Part shown: in pieces, positions 58,529-64,000 of the stretch
How the letters are laid out: every line of letters starts with the position of its first letter
Position numbering within the stretch: position 1 is the stretch's first letter
Origin: Thiobacillus denitrificans
GTDB taxonomy: Bacteria > Pseudomonadota > Gammaproteobacteria > Burkholderiales > Thiobacillaceae
Length of the DNA: 64,000 nucleotides
NCBI GenBank assembly: GCA_020723405.1
Contig: DYIY01000008.1
Location: 1 to 64,000 of the forward strand
Direction: 5' to 3'
Translations under genes and position numbers: made by a program
The notes under the pieces: model-generated
What the model was told of the DNA's origin: nothing
The model's database searches: none
The model's input: the letters and a program-made list of their open reading frames with translations, nothing else

Positions 58529-59155
58529 CTACTTGTTCACCGGCGACTCGGGCGAGATCAGGTAAGCGGTCACGTCGGCGATCTGCTCGGGCTTGAGGAT
58601 GCCGTTGTGGCCGATGCGCGGCATGTTGGAACAGGCGGTGAAGGCCTGGGCGTTGTAGATCTTCTCGTAGGTGTACTTGACGATGTCGTCGCCGCCGCCG
58701 CGCAGCTTGCCGTAGCCGGTGAGGCTGGGGCCCACGGTGCCCGCCGCCACTTCCTTGGGGTCCGCCGCGTGGCAGGCGTAGCAGTTGCCGCCGTTGCCGC
58801 CCTTCTGCTTGTCGGCCTTGTCCGGTTCGATGGCGCCGATGCGCATGCCGAAGCCGGCGGCGAACAGTTTCTCGCCCTTCTTCCAGTCGCCCAGCAGCTT
58901 GCCGCCCTCCGGGTGCTTCATGTTCTTCGCCTCCCGCTCCAGGATGGCGGCGGCCTGCTTCTCGGTGGGGTTGTTGCGCATCTGGCTGCAGGTCTTCAGG
59001 GTGTCGTCCTGGACCAGGCGGGACAGGTCCTGGCCTTCGCCGGCCGGGAAACTGGCGGCGATGGCCTTGTCCACCAGGGCGGCCAGCGCGGCATCGGCCT
59101 GGACGGCCGGGGCGGCGAACAGGAAGGGAACGGCGAGGATGAGGGTTCTTTTCAT
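58529..59155 (-). CDS. soxX: Sulfur oxidation c-type cytochrome SoxX
   Basis: 208 residues. Signal peptide (TLILAVPFLFAAPAVQA), heme motif CYACH (125-129), methionine ligand in TACSNMPRIGHNG near 187 and the typical end IADVTAYLISPESPVNK. A 95-residue N-terminal extension with one Cys (KTCSQMRNNP) is longer than in minimal SoxX. It forms the SoxXA complex with the upstream gene, which it follows by 13 bases. A good ribosome binding site (AAAGGAGCGACGCC) precedes it. Confidence 0.92.
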   Translation of the reverse strand: MKRTLILAVPFLFAAPAVQADAALAALVDKAIAASFPAGEGQDLSRLVQDDTLKTCSQMRNNPTEKQAAAILEREAKNMKHPEGGKLLGDWKKGEKLFAAGFGMRIGAIEPDKADKQKGGNGGNCYACHAADPKEVAAGTVGPSLTGYGKLRGGGDDIVKYTYEKIYNAQAFTACSNMPRIGHNGILKPEQIADVTAYLISPESPVNK

Positions 59156-59168
59156 GGCGTCGCTCCTT

Positions 59169-59975
59169 TCAGCGCTTCATGCCGGGCAGGTCGAACTTGA
59201 CGCCCCGGGCCTGGTCGGCCTGGAAGGCGATGATGGCCACGGCGGCCGGTGAGCCGTAGTCGATGTCCGGCAGGCGCATCTGCCAGTGGCAGTCCCACAT
59301 GCGGTGCTGCATGTTGCGCATGGCGCCGTGGGAGACCCGGTAGGTGGGCCAGGTGGACACGGTGGCCTGGATGTCCTTCTTGTTGTAATGGTTCACCAGG
59401 GCCTGCAGGCGGACCCGCTTGCCGTCCTCGGCATGGCAGGTGGCGCAGGAAAAGTCCATGGGGCCGTAGCGGTGCCAGAACAGGGCCTCGCCCAGCTTCA
59501 CCGCCTCCTTCTCCTTGGGGTGCTTTTTCGGCGGATTGAGCGCCATGCCGTCGGACTGGGCATAGACATAGGCGGCCATGGCTTCCAGGGGGGTGTTGTC
59601 CTCGTTGAAGCGCTGGTCGGCGTAGAGCTTCTTCTTGATTTCCGCCTCGTCGAAGCCCTGCAGCCTGACCATGCAGCTCACCAGGCGGGACTCCACGTCC
59701 TGGACCCGGTCCGTGTCCTTGAAATAGCGGGGCATCTGGGCCGCCGCGCCCTTCAGCTTGCCGGCGCCCAGACCGAAGTCGCATTTCTCCAGGGTCTCGG
59801 CCTTGGCGCCCCGCTTGGTCTTGAACAGCATTTCACCCTTTTCGATGATCAGGCTGCCCGGGTTGGCATCCTTGTCGGCCAGGGCGGCCCGGTATTCGGC
59901 CACGCTGGCCTCGGCCAGGGCGGCGGGTGCGGCGAGGCTCAGGCAGATGGCCAGGCCGGGGATCATGCAACGCAT
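59169..59975 (-). CDS. soxA: Sulfur oxidation c-type cytochrome SoxA (single-heme type)
   Basis: 268 residues from ATG 59975, preceded by CGAGAGGAGACCACC. Signal peptide ends near LAAPAALA. The C-terminal heme motif is CATCH (177-181), and active-site Cys229 lies in HRMWDCHWQMRLPD. The N-terminal domain has Cys65 and Cys101, probably a disulfide, but no CxxCH, so it binds only one heme, like several SoxA from green sulfur bacteria and some betaproteobacteria. It joins thiosulfate to SoxYZ in the periplasm. SoxYZ, SoxB and SoxCD are not in the window. Confidence 0.92.
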   Translation of the reverse strand: MRCMIPGLAICLSLAAPAALAEASVAEYRAALADKDANPGSLIIEKGEMLFKTKRGAKAETLEKCDFGLGAGKLKGAAAQMPRYFKDTDRVQDVESRLVSCMVRLQGFDEAEIKKKLYADQRFNEDNTPLEAMAAYVYAQSDGMALNPPKKHPKEKEAVKLGEALFWHRYGPMDFSCATCHAEDGKRVRLQALVNHYNKKDIQATVSTWPTYRVSHGAMRNMQHRMWDCHWQMRLPDIDYGSPAAVAIIAFQADQARGVKFDLPGMKR

Positions 59976-60200
59976 GGTGGTCTCCTCTCGCGGTGGGTGT
60001 CGGGGATGTAGCCGGCGGAACGGAGCAAGTCCGATGCCAGGCCGGCCCCCGGCCGCCCGGGGCGCAACCCGTTGATTCCACGATGGGCGTCCCGCCGGGA
60101 GCGCCGCGCGCCCCGTTGCATTCCGCCCGGGTCTTGCGAAATGCAATGCCCCTGCCCCCGGGGCTGCCCGGCTGGGCGGGCAGCGCCAGGCCGGAGGATA

Positions 60201-60872
60201 ATGTCCCCTCATCCCCACCCGATCCGCCGCCTCATGCCCTGTGCCTGCGACAACCACTGCGCCAGCGCCGCCCTGCAAGCCCGGCAGCGGGCCACCCTGC
60301 GCATCGTCCTGGGCGTCAACGCGGTCATGTTCCTGGTCATCGCCGTCGCCGCCCTCTACAGCGATTCCACGGCCCTGCTGGCGGACAGCCTGGACAACCT
60401 GGGGGACGCCCTGACCTACGGCCTGAGCCTCTATGCCGTTTCCCGGGACACGGCGACCAAGGCCCGGGTGGCCCTGTTCAAGGGGGGCCTCATCCTGCTG
60501 GCGGCCCTGGCGGTTGCGGCCCAGATCGTCCACCGCCTGCTGGTCCCGGACCTGCCGGTGTTCGAGATCATGGGCGCCTTCAGCCTGCTGGGCCTGGCGG
60601 CCAACGGCCTGTGCTTCTGGCTCCTGTGGCGGCACCGGCATGAAGACGTGAACATGGCGTCGGTCTGGGAATGCTCGCGCAACGACATCGCCGCCAACGT
60701 CTCGGTGTTCGCCGCCGCCGCCGGCGTGGCCCTGACCGGCGCGGCCTGGCCCGATCTGCTGGTGGCCGGCGCGCTGGTGATCCTGCTGCTGCGTTCGGCC
60801 CTGAGGGTCATGGGCTCGGCGCGGGCGGAACTGCGCCGGGCGTCGCCGCCCGCCGTCACGCCGTCCCCCTGA
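60201..60872 (+). CDS. Cation diffusion facilitator family transporter
   Basis: 223 residues from ATG 60201 (GGAGG three bases upstream); ATG 60234 is an alternative. The N-terminus has a possible metal-binding CACDNHC. About six membrane spans follow; the CDF-type site ALLADSLDNLGDALTYGL sits in span 2, and SVWECSRNDIAANVSVFAAA in span 5 replaces the common HxxxD pair with SxxND, so metal choice may differ from zinc. Short for the family: the cytoplasmic C-domain is missing. It diverges from soxA. Confidence 0.82.
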   Translation: MSPHPHPIRRLMPCACDNHCASAALQARQRATLRIVLGVNAVMFLVIAVAALYSDSTALLADSLDNLGDALTYGLSLYAVSRDTATKARVALFKGGLILLAALAVAAQIVHRLLVPDLPVFEIMGAFSLLGLAANGLCFWLLWRHRHEDVNMASVWECSRNDIAANVSVFAAAAGVALTGAAWPDLLVAGALVILLLRSALRVMGSARAELRRASPPAVTPSP

Positions 60873-60890
60873 GCCACCGGCCCAGGGGGC

Positions 60891-62231
60891 TCAATCCTCC
60901 TTCAATTTGCGCCACAGGGTGGACGGGTCGATGCCCAGGCGCCGTGCCGCCTGGCTGCGGTTGCCGCCGCAGGCCGCCAGCACGCGGCGGATCCAGAAGG
61001 CCTCCACCTCCTCCAGGGTGGCTTCCGCCGGCCAGGGGGGCGGCCGCTCCCCGGCCAGGACGGGGCGCAGTTCGGCGGGCAGGTCGGCCGGGGTGATCAC
61101 TTCGCCGCCGGCCAGCACCAGGGCCCGCTGGATCACCCCTTCCAGTTCCCGCACGTTACCCGGCCAGTCATGGCCGGCCAGCAGGGCCAGGGCCTCCGGG
61201 GCCAACCCGCCCACGGCGGGGTTGAGGGCGCGGCCGTGGCGGGCCAGGAAGTATTCCGCCAGGGCGGGGATGTCTTCCCGCCGCTGGTGCAGGGCCGGCA
61301 CCGGGATGGGAAAGACGTTGACGCGGAAAAACAGGTCCTGGCGGAAGCGGCCCGCCGCCACTTCCTCCTTCAGGGGGCGGTTGCTGGCCAGGATCAGGCG
61401 CACGTCCACGTCGATGGCCTTGACGCCGCCCAGGCGCCTGAGGCGCTGCTCCTGGATGAATTGCAGCAGCCGGGTCTGGGCGTCCAGGCTGGTGCTGTTG
61501 ATCTCGTCCAGGAACAGGGTGCCGCCGTGGGCCAGTTCCAGCAGGCCGGGCTTGCGGGCGGTGGCGCCGGTGAAGGCGCCCTTCTCGAAGCCGAACAGTT
61601 CCGACTCCAGCAGGCTGGCCGGCAGGGCGCCGCAGTTGAGGGTGAGGAAGGGGCCGTCCCGGCGGGGGGACAGGCCGTGGATGTGGGCGGCCACCACCCC
61701 CTTGCCGGCGCCGGTCTCCCCTTCCAGCAACACCGGCAGGGCCTTGTCGGCCACCTGGCCGGCCAGGTTCAGGCACTGCTTCATGGCCGGGGCCTGGCTG
61801 GCCATGAGGGGCGGCGGGGCGTGGCCCGCCAGCTGGGCCGACAACTGGTCGATGCGCCGGCTCTGGGCCAGGCTCTCCCGCAGGCGCTTCATGGTCAGGC
61901 GCAGGGCGTCCAGTTCCAGGGGCTTGAACAGCACGTCCATGACGCCCAGGTGGAAGGCCTCCACCGCGTTGTGGGCGGTGGCGTAGCCGGTGGCCAGGAT
62001 CACCGGCATGGCCGGGTCCACCTCCCGGGCGGCGGCGATGAGGGCCAGGCCGTCGGCCCCGGGCAGGCGCAGGTCGGTGAACAGGGCGTCGGGCGGGCTG
62101 GCCCGCAGTTCCGCCAGGGCCGTGTCGCCGTCGGCGGCCACATGGGCCTGGAAACCCGCCTCGGCGGCCATGCGCGCCAGGAGCTTGGCCTGGAGGGCGT
62201 CGTCTTCGGCGATGAGCAGGGTGAAATTCAT
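60891..62231 (-). CDS. Sigma-54-dependent response regulator (NtrC family)
   Basis: 446 residues. Receiver domain with phospho-Asp53 (FTDLRLPGADG), AAA+ core with Walker A GETGAGKG (171-178), sigma-54 contact loop GAFTGA (218-223), Walker B GGTLFLDEIN, and a Fis-type HTH at the end (RSQAARRLGIDPSTLWRKL). It should activate sigma-54 promoters when phosphorylated. The cognate kinase is probably the truncated one at 63470 on; a DUF4143 ATPase gene lies between them and overlaps this gene by 4 bases. Confidence 0.92.
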   Translation of the reverse strand: MNFTLLIAEDDALQAKLLARMAAEAGFQAHVAADGDTALAELRASPPDALFTDLRLPGADGLALIAAAREVDPAMPVILATGYATAHNAVEAFHLGVMDVLFKPLELDALRLTMKRLRESLAQSRRIDQLSAQLAGHAPPPLMASQAPAMKQCLNLAGQVADKALPVLLEGETGAGKGVVAAHIHGLSPRRDGPFLTLNCGALPASLLESELFGFEKGAFTGATARKPGLLELAHGGTLFLDEINSTSLDAQTRLLQFIQEQRLRRLGGVKAIDVDVRLILASNRPLKEEVAAGRFRQDLFFRVNVFPIPVPALHQRREDIPALAEYFLARHGRALNPAVGGLAPEALALLAGHDWPGNVRELEGVIQRALVLAGGEVITPADLPAELRPVLAGERPPPWPAEATLEEVEAFWIRRVLAACGGNRSQAARRLGIDPSTLWRKLKED

Positions 62232-63406
62232 GGGGCGCTGGTTTCCGGGTTGAAAGCGCGTTCGATATCGCGCCAGCCCAGCACCGGAAAATCCGAGCGG
62301 CGTTGTCCCGTTTCACCGCCGAACACCACACATCCCTGCGCACAGGCCTCCGGATAGTGCCTGGACCAGGCCGCCAGGCCACGGAAGTAGTCCGGGTTGA
62401 CGGTGGCGCCCGCCTTGGCCTCCACCGCCACGAAGCGGCGTCCACTCGGGAGCAGCAGATCCACTTCCTGGCCATTGGTATCCCGGTAGAAGTAGATTTC
62501 CCCCGTCTCCCCCCGGTTGAAGCGGTTTTTCAACGCCTCCATCACCACGAAGTTCTCGAACAGCCCCCCCAGGAGGGGGTCCCGGGCAACCTGTTCAGGC
62601 TCCCTCAAGCCCAGCAGCCAACAGGCCAGGCCCACGTCGTGGAAATACAGTTTCGGGCTTTTGACCAGGCGCTTTCCGGTGTTGGTGAACCAGGGCGGCA
62701 GCAGATGGACGATGTAGCTGGTCTGCAGGAGATCGATCCAGGCCCGGGTGGTGGCATGGGAGACACCGGCATCGTTGCCCAGGCTGCTGAGGTTGAGGAT
62801 CTGGCCCACCCGTCCGGCACACAAGCGCACGAAACGGCCGAACCGTTGCAGGTCGTGCACGGCGGCCAACTGGCGCAGGTCCCGCTCCACATAGGTGGCG
62901 AAGTAATCGGCCAGGGCCTGGGCGGGATCGAGCTTGCGGTCGTGGATACGTGGAAAAAAGCCGCGCAACAGCGTCCCCGGCAAGCCTTCCGGAACGGCCA
63001 GACGGGTGGCTTCGGCCAGGCTGAAGGGCAACAGGCGCAGCACGGCCGTGCGCCCGGCCAAGGATTGACTCACCCGGGACATCAACTCGAACTGCTGGCT
63101 GCCGGTAAGGATGAAGCGCCCCGGCGTCGGGTCGGCATCCACCAGGCCTTGGAGATAGGAGGGCAATTCCGGCGCCCGCTGGATTTCATCCAGAATGGCC
63201 CCGCCTTCCACCCCCTTCAGAAACCCGCGCGGATCTTCGCTGGCAAACCGGCGGGTGTCCGGATCTTCCAGGGAGATGTACGCCTTGTCGGGAAAGGCAG
63301 CCCGGCACAAAGTCGTCTTGCCGCTTTGCCGGGGCCCGGTCAGGGTCACCACGGGATATTGGGCGGCAACGCGCAGCAAGGTGGGGGTGATCTGGCGAGG
63401 AATCAT
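62228..63406 (-). CDS. AAA-type ATPase with DUF4143 domain
   Basis: 392 residues. Walker A GPRQSGKTT (24-32), Walker B GGAILDEIQRAP near 68-79, sensor-like GRFILTGSQQFELM, then the DUF4143 C-terminal half (RDLRQLAAVHDLQRFGRFVRL and YRDTNGQEVDLLLPSGRRFVAVEAKAG in parts), whose end resembles a PD-(D/E)XK nuclease fold. These ATPases are widespread, mobile and of unknown role. It is placed between the kinase and the regulator, overlaps the regulator by 4 bases, and has a 41-base palindrome upstream (63426-63466). Confidence 0.87.
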   Translation of the reverse strand: MIPRQITPTLLRVAAQYPVVTLTGPRQSGKTTLCRAAFPDKAYISLEDPDTRRFASEDPRGFLKGVEGGAILDEIQRAPELPSYLQGLVDADPTPGRFILTGSQQFELMSRVSQSLAGRTAVLRLLPFSLAEATRLAVPEGLPGTLLRGFFPRIHDRKLDPAQALADYFATYVERDLRQLAAVHDLQRFGRFVRLCAGRVGQILNLSSLGNDAGVSHATTRAWIDLLQTSYIVHLLPPWFTNTGKRLVKSPKLYFHDVGLACWLLGLREPEQVARDPLLGGLFENFVVMEALKNRFNRGETGEIYFYRDTNGQEVDLLLPSGRRFVAVEAKAGATVNPDYFRGLAAWSRHYPEACAQGCVVFGGETGQRRSDFPVLGWRDIERAFNPETSAP

Positions 63407-63425
63407 GGCCTGGATAGTAGGTGGG

Positions 63426-63466
63426 ACTTATGCAATTTGAAGAATATTTCTTCAAATTGCATAAGT
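63426..63466. promoter_or_regulatory. Perfect AT-rich 41-base palindrome upstream of the ATPase
   Basis: Arms 63426-63444 (starts ACTTATGCAATTTG) and 63448-63466 are exact reverse complements of 19 bases with a 3-base centre (TAT). It lies 19 bases upstream of the ATPase start and 3 bases after the kinase stop. It is far more AT-rich than the flanks. Possible roles: operator of the ATPase, terminator of the kinase gene, or an element end that moved with the gene. Confidence 0.75.
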
Positions 63467-63469
63467 CAG

Positions 63470-64000
63470 TCAAGCCACCGGGAAACGCACGGCAAACACA
63501 CACCCCGGCCCGGGATGTTCGCAGGCCAGTTCCGCCCCCATTTCCCGGGCCAGGCGCAGGCTGATGGCCAGGCCCAGGCCGGTGCCCTGGCCGGCGGGCT
63601 TGGTGGTGACGAAGGGTTCGAAGAGCCGGGCCCGCACGCTGTCCGGCAAGCCCGGCCCGTCGTCCCGCACTTCCAGGCAGGGGACCGGATCAGACCGGGT
63701 GTCCAGGCGGACTTCCCGGGCACCGGCCTGGACGGCGTTGAACACCAGGTTGAAGAGAATCTGCTCCACCCGGGCCGGGTCGGCCCGCACCGTCACCGGC
63801 TCGTCGGCTTCCAGAGCGATGGCGCAACCCTGCTTGCGGGCCAGGGGCGTGACCAGGCGCACGAAGGCGGCGCCCAGGGCGGTCAGGTCCAGGGTCTGCA
63901 GGCTGGGGGCCGGGGCCCGGGCGGCGGTGAGCATGTCGCGCACGATCTGGGCGGAGCGGCGGGCCTGGTCCTGGATGGTCTCCAGGGATTCCCGCAGTTC
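63470..64000 (-). CDS. Sensor histidine kinase, C-terminal part (runs off window)
   Basis: 177 codons are inside the window; the gene continues beyond 64000. The visible part has the dimerisation helix end (ARRSAQIVRDML), then HATPase: N-box NLVFNAVQAGAREV, G1 RDDGPGLPDS, F-box LFEPFVTTK and G2 GQGTGLGLAIS. It is of the NtrB-like class that pairs with sigma-54 regulators, so its likely partner is the regulator at 60891. The stop is at 63470-63472, next to the palindrome. Confidence 0.9.
   Translation of the reverse strand, partial: ELRESLETIQDQARRSAQIVRDMLTAARAPAPSLQTLDLTALGAAFVRLVTPLARKQGCAIALEADEPVTVRADPARVEQILFNLVFNAVQAGAREVRLDTRSDPVPCLEVRDDGPGLPDSVRARLFEPFVTTKPAGQGTGLGLAISLRLAREMGAELACEHPGPGCVFAVRFPVA

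Overview
The window reads as chromosome of a GC-rich betaproteobacterium, probably from the Rhodocyclales/Nitrosomonadales side. The evidence is gene content: exosortase-type EpsI, an SHP/DHC cytochrome operon, SoxX/SoxA thiosulfate cytochromes, YaeQ, SrkA, DsbC and NarL-type regulators. No rRNA, tRNA, CRISPR array, phage or intact insertion sequence was seen. The genus cannot be fixed from the sequence alone.

Region 1 (1-10,705, all minus strand) is an exopolysaccharide operon. In transcription order it runs epsI, sulfotransferase, Wzy-like polymerase, arabinofuranosidase-like glycoside hydrolase, flippase, GT2, sulfotransferase, GT4, sulfotransferase, rfbB (cut by the window edge). Three sulfotransferases point to a sulfated polymer. 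This block is visibly less GC-rich than the rest and ends in a 350-base gene-free stretch, so it looks acquired.

Region 2 (11-28 kb) holds a Fic enzyme fused to an AbiEi-like domain, a beta-CASP nuclease, a phosphohexomutase, a PhnD-like/PAS/GGDEF diguanylate cyclase, a cluster with two TlpA thioredoxins, a NERD helicase, a pair of small flagellar-type proteins (one FlaG-like), the kinase SrkA, an NAGGN osmolyte amidotransferase and an MFS transporter.

Region 3 (28-41 kb) holds a molybdopterin-binding protein, a four-gene heme operon (monoheme cytochrome c, cytochrome b, SHP, DHC), several small conserved proteins (S4, YaeQ, DUF2288, Rap1a/Tai-like), a secreted alpha/beta hydrolase with its neighbour, a beta-carbonic anhydrase and a three-domain MsrA-thioredoxin-MsrB lipoprotein.

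Region 4 (41-50 kb) is mostly housekeeping: DUF3616, NupC, DsbC, RluA-type synthase, YgiQ, RhlE and an exonuclease-phosphatase fold protein. Short C-rich/G-rich palindromic repeats lie in its gaps, and one pair lies inside ygiQ in frame.

Region 5 (50-64 kb) carries a SoxX-SoxA fusion cytochrome, tadA, an L,D-transpeptidase, a sensory cluster (two tandem NarL regulators, a REC-kinase, a kinase-like protein without an ATPase domain, two exported proteins), separate soxX and soxA, a cation diffusion facilitator, and a sensor kinase/sigma-54 regulator pair split by a DUF4143 ATPase gene that has a perfect AT-rich palindrome upstream.

Main leads: the sulfated-EPS island, the AbiEi-Fic fusion, two different SoxXA types 7 kb apart, a 16-base motif shared by two distant promoters, the ATPase cassette inside a two-component operon, and the repeat family that has entered coding sequence.
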